From the NCBI GenBank assembly GCA_050847315.1, contig CP193791.1: DNA of 64,000 bases; one strand, written 5' to 3'. The stretch is from Cedecea sp000277545. Its GTDB lineage: Bacteria > Pseudomonadota > Gammaproteobacteria > Enterobacterales > Enterobacteriaceae. Positions 41,618-49,414 of the stretch are shown here, one piece after another. Within the stretch, counting starts at the first letter, position 1. Every line of letters begins with the position of its first letter. The notes under the pieces are model-generated. The model ran no database searches. It was not told where the DNA came from and worked only from the letters and a program-made list of their open reading frames with translations. A program made the translations under genes and the position numbers.

Positions 41618-42406
41618 ATGTTAACGAAGAAAAGCACAAAATACATAATTGCACCGCTGATAATTTCCAGTATTTCATCATCGTATGCAAGTGAATTTAA
41701 TTCTGATCAAACCGTGACAACCTTTGGCCTTGGAGCTATATCCTCTCCGCGATACAGCGGAGCTAATGAACAAAACACCAGTGTTATTCCACTGATACAC
41801 ATTCAGATGAGTAATATCTTCTTTGATTCCATGAATGGGCTTGGCATTCATCTTCAAAGCGATAATGGTTTATATTTCGAGCCAACATTGGGTTACGATT
41901 CAGGCCGCACGGATAAAAATTCAGGCTGGCGAAAAGGCTCGAATAAACTTAAAGGCATGGGGGATATTTCGTCTACGGTCAATTCGGGTATTGCGCTTGG
42001 CTGGGCCGTCGCCCCCTGGCTGGTTTTTGAAGGTAAAACAACGCTGCCGTTAAATGATGGTCAGGGCGTATCTTATTCCACAGCAATAAATTATATCCCG
42101 ATTATGAACGAAGTTAATACGCTCACATTTCAGGCCAGCGCATTATTTGGCGATGCCCGTTATATGAATACCTGGTACGGCGTCAACGAACAGCAGCACA
42201 ACCGATCAGGTTTCTCGCGCTACAGTAGCGCCGGTGGGTTTTACGGCACGGATACCAGCCTGATGCTGATCCATCAGTTCAGCGAACACTGGGGAGGCTT
42301 GTTTAGCCTGAGCTATGCCTGGCTTGATAAGAAAGCCTCCAACAGCCCCATCGTCATGAGAAAAGACGGTACGACCGGTATGCTTGCCATCAATTATACT
42401 TTCTGA
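41618..42406 (+). CDS. MipA/OmpV-family outer-membrane protein
   Basis: 262 residues from ATG 41618 (GATGAGAATC upstream); the frame is open back to 41579. Signal peptide (KYIIAPLIISSISSSYA), then a beta-rich mature protein with the MipA/OmpV pattern: FGLGAISSPRYSGANEQNTS, PLIHIQMSNIFFD, and C-terminal GTTGMLAINYTF ending in Phe as outer-membrane barrels do. AT-rich codon use unlike its neighbours, suggesting acquisition. Divergent from the two-component operon. Confidence 0.85.
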   Translation: MLTKKSTKYIIAPLIISSISSSYASEFNSDQTVTTFGLGAISSPRYSGANEQNTSVIPLIHIQMSNIFFDSMNGLGIHLQSDNGLYFEPTLGYDSGRTDKNSGWRKGSNKLKGMGDISSTVNSGIALGWAVAPWLVFEGKTTLPLNDGQGVSYSTAINYIPIMNEVNTLTFQASALFGDARYMNTWYGVNEQQHNRSGFSRYSSAGGFYGTDTSLMLIHQFSEHWGGLFSLSYAWLDKKASNSPIVMRKDGTTGMLAINYTF

Positions 42407-42455
42407 TTTCTTTTGCCATTGTGTATTCATTACAACAACAGGCCGAAGCACCGTT

Positions 42456-42737
42456 ATGAAGATCGAGCTTATTGTGATTTTCACCTTCGTGGCATTTCTC
42501 TCCTCCACGGGAGTTCATGATTTTAAAGCGTGCCTGTACGAAAAGGGTGATTTTAACGTCTGTAATAATACAGACGTTAAAAGCATACATTCAAAACACC
42601 CTCCGAAATCACCCTTATATAAAAACAACGTCAGGCGTTGCCATTCAGATAAAACAAAAAACATCGATCGTTATATTTTATCCTGCCATCTTAGAAATTT
42701 CATTAAATCACTACTGCAGCGTTCAACGCGTAACTAA
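42456..42737 (+). CDS. Small putative exported protein, unknown
   Basis: 93 residues. The first 20 look like a signal peptide or one membrane helix (MKIELIVIFTFVAFLSSTGV); the rest is Lys-, His- and Cys-rich (CLYEKGDFNVCNN; VRRCHSDKTKNIDRYILSCH). It lies between the mipA-type gene and the RamA-like gene on the same strand. No recognised family and only a weak ribosome-binding site. It may be a lineage-specific gene or a chance open frame in AT-rich DNA. Confidence 0.3.
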   Translation: MKIELIVIFTFVAFLSSTGVHDFKACLYEKGDFNVCNNTDVKSIHSKHPPKSPLYKNNVRRCHSDKTKNIDRYILSCHLRNFIKSLLQRSTRN

Positions 42738-42765
42738 GCATTTACTAACACTGAGAGATATCAGC

Positions 42766-43104
42766 ATGAAGATTTCCGCCAAAGTCATAGAAACCATCAC
42801 CGGCTGGATAGATAATAATATTCATCGTCGATTACGAATAGAGGATATTGCTCGCTATTCTGGCTACTCTAAATGGCACTTCCAGAGAATTTTTTTATAT
42901 TATAAAGGCGAAAGTATTGGCCGATACATCAGAATCAGAAAATTACAGCTGGCGGCACAGGATCTCAAAAATACCCAGGAGCGAATCGTCGATATTTCGG
43001 TGAAGTACGGCTTTGACTCACAGCAGAGCTTTAACCGGCTGTTTACCCGCAGCTTTAAGATGTCGCCAGGAACTTACAGGAAGGCTAAAGGTATACGAGG
43101 GTGA
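42766..43104 (+). CDS. RamA/MarA/SoxS-like AraC-family activator
   Basis: 112 residues consisting only of the two-HTH DNA-binding unit: IEDIARYSGYSKWHFQRIFL near residues 25-44 and VDISVKYGFDSQQSFNRLFT near 76-95. Length and pattern (WIDNNIHRRLRIEDIARY, YKGESIGRYIRIRKLQLAAQ) match RamA, MarA and SoxS more than other AraC proteins. These activate efflux, porin and stress genes. ATG 42766 follows GAGAGAT. AT-rich, in the same cluster as the two-component system and MipA-like gene. The closest paralogue cannot be settled by eye. Confidence 0.8.
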   Translation: MKISAKVIETITGWIDNNIHRRLRIEDIARYSGYSKWHFQRIFLYYKGESIGRYIRIRKLQLAAQDLKNTQERIVDISVKYGFDSQQSFNRLFTRSFKMSPGTYRKAKGIRG

Positions 43105-43158
43105 TGTACAAAGCCTGCACTTGCAGCGCGTTGCTACAGCGCCAAAGCAAAAGGGGCT

Positions 43159-43243
43159 GCCTTTCGGCAACCCCTTCGAATGTTGGCGGAAGCGCAGAGA
43201 TTCGAACTCTGGAACCCTTTCGGGTCGCCGGTTTTCAAGACCG
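43159..43243. repeat. Left attachment-site repeat (partial serT)
   Basis: 85 bp identical to 45721-45805. It contains the 3' 60 bases of tRNA-Ser(TGA) (43184-43243, minus strand, through the anticodon-stem 3' part) plus 25 bases downstream of the tRNA. After 43243 the sequence departs into AT-rich DNA. It is the far end of an element integrated in serT. Confidence 0.88.
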
Positions 43244-43880
43244 CACTATAATTACATTAAATCAATAAGCTAACTTGTAGGCATGGTATAAACAGAAAAA
43301 ATAGCAATGCTAAAAATCAACAAGTTACCGACTTATAAACACTTAATATACCAACACTTTACTGCCATCCGTCATCGGGGGTCGCACGTTCAGACTCTCA
43401 TGCAGACCAAATAATCACTGAAAACCAGATCCTTACCACTGACTTTGTGTGACTTGATATACCTAGTTCATATTCGTGGCCTAGGACGATACTAATGACG
43501 CAGCACCACATACAAAAAATAATCATAAGATAATGTTTTTTATTGATTATTACTGACTGCCAACTTTTTGTTTTACGCCAAAATCATCATGCACTAACTT
43601 GCCGAAACCGCTATCGTTATTTCTAGTTTTGGGGAGAACATTTAGCCATTAATCCTATTTTTTACCTCAGTGTATTCAACATCCTATTGCTAGTGGAAAA
43701 CCTCAATGGTAACACTTTTAATACCGCTGAGGTCCGCTATGATCCAGGAGCAGACTTCGGCGTCAGCAGGATTACGTTAAGTTGGCAAAGCTATATGTTA
43801 CATTTTTTTCATAGTGGATTGATGGTTAAGTCGGTAGAGTAGTACTGAGTTTGCTTTATTAGTAAGAGTGAGAGAGTAGA
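43244..43880. other. Gene-poor left part of the serT element
   Basis: 637 bases of AT-rich DNA with no convincing gene. A stop-free stretch 43627-43842 encodes a plausible-looking fragment (VENLNGNTFNTAEVRYDPGA), but has no good start or ribosome-binding site; it could be a relic of a lost gene. Confidence 0.5.
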
Positions 43881-44384
43881 TTGAAAACAAAACAATCAAA
43901 AATTCTTAAATCAATTTATAGGCCCATGCATTGCGACGAGTTTGACCTCTGGGCAGACCTATCTTCAAATGACTATGTTGAAGACCTGATGACAAATCAT
44001 CGGTACAGCCGTAAAAAAGCTCAAGTAGAGGCGTCGAAATCATTTAAAACAGCTTTGCCTGCGGGTATGCTTACTCCAAATAACCACTTTAGAACTTATG
44101 AACATGACAGTCAGGCTGTGGGATATCTGTGGTTCAGCCTGGAAGATAACTCAGCTTTTTTATCAGATATAATGCTTATTCCAGAATTTCAGGGGAAGGG
44201 AATGGGCAGGGATTTTATCCGTGCGTTCCTGAATGAGTTGGCTAGTCAGGGTGCGTTTGAGGTGGAGCTAAGAGTATCACCGGACAACCAAAGGGCTTTA
44301 AATTTATATAAAGAGTTTGGTTTTAGGATAACTGGTTTTGATATGAGTCTTTTGCTGGAGCCCGAGTTATCAGTAATCCGTTAA
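43881..44384 (+). CDS. GNAT-family N-acetyltransferase
   Basis: 167 residues from TTG 43881 (GAGAG nearby). Acetyl-CoA binding motif A is clear: AFLSDIMLIPEFQGKGMGRD near residues 93-112 with Q/RxxGxG/A as FQGKGMG, followed by VELRVSPDNQRALNLYKEFG and a C-terminal strand. A start at ATG 43926 is possible but would remove part of the first strand. AT-rich, in the serT element. Substrate unknown; such genes on mobile DNA can be antitoxin-linked or drug-modifying, but nothing here shows that. Confidence 0.75.
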   Translation: MKTKQSKILKSIYRPMHCDEFDLWADLSSNDYVEDLMTNHRYSRKKAQVEASKSFKTALPAGMLTPNNHFRTYEHDSQAVGYLWFSLEDNSAFLSDIMLIPEFQGKGMGRDFIRAFLNELASQGAFEVELRVSPDNQRALNLYKEFGFRITGFDMSLLLEPELSVIR

Positions 44385-44820
44385 TCATAATGTTCGGGAA
44401 CAATGTTTTACTTCTGATTGCCTGCTCACATCGCCTGTTGGATTCAGGCAAAATGGCTATTAATACCGATTGCCTTACTGTGAATTTTTCTGCCGACTGA
44501 TCATGGGTTGGTGCTAAAACGTTTGATGAAACACATATTGCCAAACCTCGCCTCCCACTTAATTTGACAATCCTTAAACGGCTATGGGACAAATTGTATA
44601 CATCTATGCTAATGCCTGCAGAAAGCGCACATGGGTGAACAGGCGATGAACATCCTCATCCGTGGCGTGACAGCCGTCTATATGGCAGTAGCGCCTCACA
44701 CTGATTAAATCGCCAGGTTATTCCCTCTCCCATTTATCTATACAATTTCAAAGCATAATAGACTGACGAGAAACCAGAATAGCGCCAGTAGCCATAACAA
44801 CTAACAGGAAGTCACAGCCC
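44385..44820. other. Non-coding stretch in the serT element
   Basis: 436 bases between the GNAT gene and the YoaK-like gene. No open frame with a supported start; scattered in-frame stops on both strands. Confidence 0.5.
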
Positions 44821-44919
44821 ATGAAAATAGGATATCTGTTCCCAGTTGCCATCATCGTTTCTGCTGTATTGCTACTGGCATGGTTTATCATCGGTGGTTA
44901 TGCAATGCCGGTGCAGTGA
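44821..44919 (+). CDS. YoaK-like 32-residue membrane microprotein
   Basis: MKIGYLFPVAIIVSAVLLLA followed by WFIIGGYAMPVQ: 32 residues, one membrane span, very similar in length and pattern to E. coli YoaK (M-R-I-G start, LAWFFIGGYA end). AGGAAG lies 9 bases upstream and a hairpin terminator follows at 44956, so it is a compact stand-alone gene. E. coli yoaK is elsewhere in the chromosome with the overlapping yoaJ; here it is inside the serT element. Function unknown. Confidence 0.72.
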   Translation: MKIGYLFPVAIIVSAVLLLAWFIIGGYAMPVQ

Positions 44920-44955
44920 TACGCGCCCGCATGCAAGGCGTTAGAGTAAATAGAG

Positions 44956-44975
44956 GCCGCAGAAATGCGGCTTTT
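44956..44975 (+). terminator. Terminator after the YoaK-like gene
   Basis: GCCGCA / GAAA / TGCGGC followed by TTTTG, 36 bases after the stop codon. Confidence 0.7.
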
Positions 44976-45151
44976 GTTAGCGAAGGGAAGAGACTCCAGT
45001 TCAATCAGTCAGTAATCCGATATGTAAGCGTCTCACATGCACTGTCTTGCGCTTAGTACTAACCGTCCGTGCCCCAAATCCCCTAACTCTGGCAGAGTGG
45101 CTGATGCCTGTTTCTGCTAATCGATCTCAGTGCTCCATTTATTTACTAAGA

Positions 45152-45304
45152 TTAATCTAGGCGTGGATTAATCAACGGGGAGCAGGTCACCATACCCGGA
45201 GCTTTTGGTTGAGTAGAGTCTCCCTGAGCGCCTGGCTTTACTGGCCCATAGACATTTATGCAGCCACTTAGCAGCAGCACAACAGCAGGTATTAGCTTTC
45301 TCAT
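45152..45304 (-). CDS. Small lipoprotein-like frame, unknown
   Basis: 50 residues starting MRKLIPAVVLLLSGCINVYG: a short signal peptide with lipobox LLSGC (Cys at 15), followed by a Pro-rich tail (VKPGAQGDSTQPKAPG). Size and lipobox recall Rz1-type phage spanin lipoproteins, but no overlapping Rz-like gene is present and there is no clear ribosome-binding site. Within the serT element, so a phage origin is reasonable. Weakly supported. Confidence 0.4.
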   Translation of the reverse strand: MRKLIPAVVLLLSGCINVYGPVKPGAQGDSTQPKAPGMVTCSPLINPRLD

Positions 45305-45407
45305 AATGGTTATCGGTAATAAAGTGTCGTGCAGCCTGCCAGACTGATGCACAGGATAGCCAAAAGGAAAAATTTATATCTCATATGTAGGGCCATCAGG
45401 GGGCGCC

Positions 45408-45659
45408 ATGAATAAGAAAACGTTCAACACCTGGTGGAATAAGGCAAAGAAAGCCGCAGCTTTAAAACTGGGCCACGCTGTGCCTGGAATATTCCACGAC
45501 ATTAAGGCCAAGGCTATTTCAGATTACGAAGGGAGCAGCAGAGACAAGCAACTCTTCTCAGGCCATAAAACGGAAAGTCAGGTTACGACGTATGACCGAA
45601 AAGTGAAAATTTCACCAACACTCGCAGCACCGGTACTGAGCAAAACAGAGAGAAAATGA
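45408..45659 (+). pseudogene. Phage integrase (tyrosine recombinase), C-terminal fragment
   Basis: 83 residues of a phage tyrosine recombinase end: the box II region PGIFHDIKAKAISDYEGSS, then KQLFSGHKTESQVTTYDRK with the H/W-box His and the nucleophile Tyr, and the tail VKISPTL. A complete integrase is 330-400 residues, so about three quarters is missing. An ATG at 45408 gives an open frame, but without the N-terminal domains it cannot be active. It points to the tRNA and lies 87 bases from it, as the integrase of a serT-targeting element would. Confidence 0.8.
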
Positions 45660-45720
45660 GAGGGCTAAGAACAAGAATATACCAAGTGAATATACCAACA
45701 CCCCAAAAACAAAAAGGGTC

Positions 45721-45805
45721 GCCTTTCGGCAACCCCTTCGAATGTTGGCGGAAGCGCAGAGATTCGAACTCTGGAACCCTTTCGGGTCGCCGGTTTTCAA
45801 GACCG
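45721..45805. repeat. Right attachment-site repeat (inside intact serT)
   Basis: 85 bp identical to 43159-43243, covering the 3' 60 bases of serT and 25 bases beyond. The crossover took place somewhere within it. Confidence 0.88.
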
Positions 45806-45833
45806 GTGCCTTCAACCGCTCGGCCACACTTCC
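45746..45833 (-). tRNA. serT: tRNA-Ser(TGA)
   Basis: 88-nt class II tRNA on the minus strand: GGAAGTGTGGCCGAGCGG at the 5' end, loop CTTGAAA giving anticodon TGA, long variable arm (CGACCCGAAAGGGTTC), TTCGAAT T-loop and encoded CCA at the 3' end. Same as E. coli serT. It reads toward the integrative element, whose integration kept the gene whole. Confidence 0.97.
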
Positions 45834-45989
45834 AACGAGGCGAACTATAAACATACCCATACTTCATGTAAAGCACGATTTTGTTCAATCGCCTGAAATT
45901 TCATCATATTTGTGTTATTTGCCTGAAACAGCAGCAACATGCTCAGTTTCAAGCCGCTTTTCTGCCCTCCGGAGAGGGCAGCGTCAGCA

Positions 45990-47615
45990 TTAGTGCTTTT
46001 TGATGTAGAGATCCTGGGTTAAATATTTGCCCAGCGTGCTCGGTGCATAACCTCCTACGTAAGGTTTCACCAGTTGAACCTTCACATAGTGGTAGATAGG
46101 GATGGTCGGGACGTCTTTCGCAAGAATATCTTCGGCCTGCTGATAGTACTTCGCACGCTCTTCCTGGGTAGTGGCCTGTGAAGCTTTAGCGATGATCTCA
46201 TCGTAGGCAGGATTGCTGTATTTGGAACTGTTCTGGCTATCGCCGGTACGGAAGTTATTCAGGTAGGTCGCCGCATCATCGTAGTCGGCAATCCAGCCGT
46301 AGCGCACCAGGTCATAATTGCCGGTACGTTTGGTATCCAGCATGGTTTTCCATTCCTGGTTTTGGAGCTTCGCCTCGACGCCGATGTTCTTCTTCCACAT
46401 TGAACTGGCCGCAATGGCAATGCGCTGGTGAGATTCAGAGGTGTTATAAAGCAGGTTGAACTGCAACGGATGAGATTCGTTAAAACCCGCCTCTGCCAGC
46501 AATTTCTTCGCCTCAGCGACACGCTTATCGTGGCTCCAGCTACCGTACTCCGCAGGCTTAAGCGTTATCCCGCCAATTTTAGGTTGGCTTACCAGCCACG
46601 CAGGCTTTTGCCCCTGCCCTAACACCTTACCGGCGATGATATCTTTATCCAGCGCCAGGTTTAATGCCAGACGAACGCGTGGGTCGTTAAACGGCGCTTT
46701 GGTGGTATTGAATTCATAATAGTAAGTGGACAGATAAGGCGTGATATGGACCTGGTCCGGAATCGATTTTTTCAGTGAGGCAAACAGCGTTTCCGGCACG
46801 GTATAGGTGATGTCGATCTCACCCGCTTTATAGCGGTTTATATCTGCTGTACCGGAAGTCACAGGCAGATAAGTCACCTTATTAATCACCGTATGAGCAT
46901 CGTCCCAGTACTGCTTATTACGCTCGCCGACGACTTTCTCGTTCACCACCCACTGCGACAGCTTATACGGACCGCTGCTCACGAAGTTGGCCGGCTGGGT
47001 CCATTTATCCCCAAATTTTTCTACCGCAGCTTCGCTCACCGGTACCATAGACGTATGGCCAAGCATCAGCAGGAAGGCCGACGTTGGCTGGTCCAGCGTT
47101 ACCTGAACGGTGTTGGCATCCAGCGCCTTCACACCCAGGCTATCGACCGGCTTTTTGCCTTCGGCAATGTCATTGGCATTTTCGATATGCATCGTGCCGG
47201 GATAAGTTGCGTAAGGGGAGCCCGTTTTAGGATCGACTAAACGCTTCCAGCTCCAGACCACGTCCTGCGCAGTGATAGGTTCACCGTTGGACCACTTAAT
47301 TCCCGGACGCAGATGGAATGTCCAGACCTTGTTGTCCTGATTATCCCATTTTTCGGCCAGATGAGGTTCGATAGAACCATCGTTTTTGACGCGAATCAGG
47401 CCGTCAAAAAAGTCGCCGATAATATTACTTTCAACGTCGCTCTCCACTTTGTGGGGATCCAGCGACGCCGGTTCACTGCCGTTGTTACGTACCAGCTCCT
47501 GTTTGGCTGCAAGCTCGGTTCCTGGCGGAACGTCTGCTGCCCATGCGCTGGAAATAGCGCTGAGCAGACCCAGAGCAACCAATGATTTTGAGAATGTGTT
47601 GTTGTTTGCTTTCAT
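45990..47615 (-). CDS. OppA-family oligopeptide-binding protein (orphan)
   Basis: 541-residue periplasmic peptide-binding protein; E. coli OppA is 543 and MppA 537. Signal peptide ends ISSAWA-AD. Family motifs: LVRNNGSEPASLDPHKVESD, WTFHLRPGIKWSNGEPITAQD, and the binding region YYYEFNTTKAPFNDPRVRLAL. The end (VKPYVGGYAPSTLGKYLTQD) is OppA-like. No oppBCDF permease or ATPase genes are nearby, so it must use a transporter elsewhere, as MppA does for murein tripeptide. It could be a third OppA paralogue. Confidence 0.87.
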   Translation of the reverse strand: MKANNNTFSKSLVALGLLSAISSAWAADVPPGTELAAKQELVRNNGSEPASLDPHKVESDVESNIIGDFFDGLIRVKNDGSIEPHLAEKWDNQDNKVWTFHLRPGIKWSNGEPITAQDVVWSWKRLVDPKTGSPYATYPGTMHIENANDIAEGKKPVDSLGVKALDANTVQVTLDQPTSAFLLMLGHTSMVPVSEAAVEKFGDKWTQPANFVSSGPYKLSQWVVNEKVVGERNKQYWDDAHTVINKVTYLPVTSGTADINRYKAGEIDITYTVPETLFASLKKSIPDQVHITPYLSTYYYEFNTTKAPFNDPRVRLALNLALDKDIIAGKVLGQGQKPAWLVSQPKIGGITLKPAEYGSWSHDKRVAEAKKLLAEAGFNESHPLQFNLLYNTSESHQRIAIAASSMWKKNIGVEAKLQNQEWKTMLDTKRTGNYDLVRYGWIADYDDAATYLNNFRTGDSQNSSKYSNPAYDEIIAKASQATTQEERAKYYQQAEDILAKDVPTIPIYHYVKVQLVKPYVGGYAPSTLGKYLTQDLYIKKH

Positions 47616-47841
47616 GACCTACGCCTTATTAATGTTATTTAACGACGGTACGGCTAACACTCTTAGTCGGCTTTAGGTAATAAAGCAATATTTTTCAGCC
47701 ACCTATAAGTGGGTGTTATGGCATTAATTTTTTACAATGTGATAAACTGCACGAGGTAAAGATGGGTAAAAAGGCTTTTGTCTAATAAAGGCGGGCATTA
47801 TGCTCATGACCATAAAACACCTGTAAAAGAGAGAGTTTAGA

Positions 47842-48501
47842 ATGGATCGCATTATTACCTCCTCGCGTGACCGTTCGTCACTGCTCAGCACCCACAAGGT
47901 GCTACGTAATACCTATTTCCTGCTGAGTTTAACGCTGGCATTTTCCGCGTTGACGGCAACCGCCAGCACCGTACTGATGCTGCCTTCTCCAGGGCTGATT
48001 CTGACGCTGGTCGGCATGTACGGCCTGATGTTCCTGACCTACAAAACTGCGGATAAACCAGTGGGCATTTTGTCTGCATTCGCCTTTACCGGCTTCCTGG
48101 GCTATATCCTGGGGCCAATGCTGAATGCGTATCTGTCCGCAGGCATGGGTGATGTTATTGGCCTGGCGCTGGGTGGTACCGCACTGGTCTTCTTTAGCTG
48201 CTCTGCTTATGTGCTGACAACCCGTAAAGACATGTCCTTCCTCGGCGGCATGCTGATGGCGGGCGTGGTGGTTGTGCTGATTGGTATGGTGGCAAACATC
48301 TTCCTGCAGCTCCCGGCTCTGCACCTGGCGATTAGCGCGGTGTTTATCCTGATCTCTTCTGGCGCCATCCTGTTTGAGACCAGCAACATTATCCGCGGCG
48401 GTGAAACAAACTACATCCGCGCGACCGTAAGCCTGTATGTTTCTCTTTACAACATCTTCGTTAGCCTGCTGAGCATCCTTGGTTTTGCCAGCCGCGACTA
48501 A
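47842..48501 (+). CDS. yccA: YccA, BI-1-family modulator of FtsH
   Basis: 219-residue inner-membrane protein, E. coli length. Seven hydrophobic segments of the TMBIM/Bax-inhibitor-1 family (LIGMVANIFLQLPALHLAIS, and the Asp-containing end LLSILGFASRD). In E. coli YccA is a slow substrate and inhibitor of FtsH, protecting SecY when export jams. The N-terminal cytoplasmic tail (MDRIITSSRDRSSLLSTHKV) is where FtsH starts. Terminator at 48522-48550. Confidence 0.95.
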   Translation: MDRIITSSRDRSSLLSTHKVLRNTYFLLSLTLAFSALTATASTVLMLPSPGLILTLVGMYGLMFLTYKTADKPVGILSAFAFTGFLGYILGPMLNAYLSAGMGDVIGLALGGTALVFFSCSAYVLTTRKDMSFLGGMLMAGVVVVLIGMVANIFLQLPALHLAISAVFILISSGAILFETSNIIRGGETNYIRATVSLYVSLYNIFVSLLSILGFASRD

Positions 48502-48521
48502 CTGATGCCGTAATCCCTAAA

Positions 48522-48550
48522 AGAGAATGCCTTGTGCATTCTCTTTTTTT
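48522..48550 (+). terminator. yccA terminator
   Basis: AGAGAATGC / CTTGT / GCATTCTCT followed by six T, 20 bases after the yccA stop. Confidence 0.85.
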
Positions 48551-48636
48551 GCCCTCAATCCTGCCGCATTCCGCCCTTAAGCCCACAGAGAAAATTTGCT
48601 ACACTTCGCCCGATTTGACGTAAATAGCGGATAACT

Positions 48637-48966
48637 ATGTTGACCTTTGAAGGCAGAGAAATAGAGACAGATGCCGATGGCTACCTGAAAAATAGCCAAG
48701 AGTGGAGCGAGCCGCTGGCGGAAGAGATTGCCGCCAAAGAAGGCATTACCCTGGCGGTAGAGCACTGGGAAGTGGTTCGCTTCGTACGCGAGTTTTATCT
48801 GGAGTTTAATACCTCCCCGGCCATTCGCATGCTGGTTAAGGCTATGGCGAACAAGTTCGGCGAAGAGAAAGGCAACAGCCGCTATCTTTATCGCCTGTTC
48901 CCGAAAGGCCCCGCCAAACAGGCCACAAAAATCGCTGGTCTGCCAAAACCGGTGAAGTGTATCTAG
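48637..48966 (+). CDS. tusE: TusE, sulfur-relay protein for tRNA 2-thiouridine
   Basis: Accepts sulfur from TusBCD and passes it to MnmA for s2U34 of tRNA. 109 residues, with the active Cys108 next to the C-terminus (KPVKCI), as in E. coli. DsrC-like fold (LAVEHWEVVRFVREFYLEF; NTSPAIRMLVKAMANKFGEE). Its TAG stop overlaps the stop of the convergent yccX by two bases in CTAG. Confidence 0.95.
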   Translation: MLTFEGREIETDADGYLKNSQEWSEPLAEEIAAKEGITLAVEHWEVVRFVREFYLEFNTSPAIRMLVKAMANKFGEEKGNSRYLYRLFPKGPAKQATKIAGLPKPVKCI

Positions 48967-49250
48967 TAGCGGATACCAAAGTTGATCCATTCGCGTTCGG
49001 GTTGATACGGTTCAGTCAGAACTTTATCAACCCTGGCGCTACGTGGCCCGCCGGCTTTTAGCCACGCCAGCAGCTTTTCAACCTGCCCCGCCTCTCCGCA
49101 GGCCACCACCTCCACGCTGCCATCATCCAGGTTACGGGCATAGCCGGTTAAGCCAAGCTTTTCCCCCTCACGCTGAGTGCTGTAACGAAAGCCCACGCCC
49201 TGAACCATGCCGTGTACCCAACACTTCACGCACTGCTTGTCTGAACTCAT
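48963..49250 (-). CDS. yccX: Acylphosphatase
   Basis: Hydrolyses acyl-phosphates. 95 residues from ATG 49250 (GGAGG 5 bases upstream); in-frame starts at 49253 and 49274 are also possible. Phosphate loop VHGMVQGVGFRYSTQ with catalytic Arg, and Asn in GYARNLDDGSVEVVACG. E. coli YccX is 92 residues. Convergent with tusE, sharing CTAG at the stops. Confidence 0.93.
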   Translation of the reverse strand: MSSDKQCVKCWVHGMVQGVGFRYSTQREGEKLGLTGYARNLDDGSVEVVACGEAGQVEKLLAWLKAGGPRSARVDKVLTEPYQPEREWINFGIRY

Positions 49251-49414
49251 CATTGCCTCCGCCTGAACGCTCAAAACAGTTCTAAGTCTAACAAACTCCG
49301 TGTTTTTTTCTTTGGCAGTAACCCACTCTGTGAGGCTTTCACGTGAATAAATTGCAATTAGCGGCCCTAAACCGGAAAATGGCGCCCATTTCTTAGCGAA
49401 GCAGCAAATAAATT

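Larger units (their letters stand above)
43159..45805. mobile_element. Decayed integrative element in serT
   Basis: A ~2.6 kb segment bounded by an 85-bp direct repeat of the serT 3' end. The intact tRNA is rebuilt at the right end, the usual outcome of tyrosine-recombinase integration into a tRNA 3' end, and the remaining integrase tail (45408-45659) lies next to it. Contents are AT-rich: a GNAT gene, a YoaK-like microprotein, a small lipoprotein-like frame, and long stretches with no gene. No structural phage or conjugation genes, so it is a deletion remnant of a prophage or island. Confidence 0.8.

Noticed and set aside
43184..43243. Possible third serine tRNA
   Set aside because: Only the 3' 60 bases of serT are present, without the 5' acceptor strand, D-arm or full anticodon stem; it is the att repeat.
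43627..43842. Stop-free stretch in the serT element that reads like a protein fragment
   Set aside because: No start codon with a ribosome-binding site and no recognised family; kept only as a possible relic.
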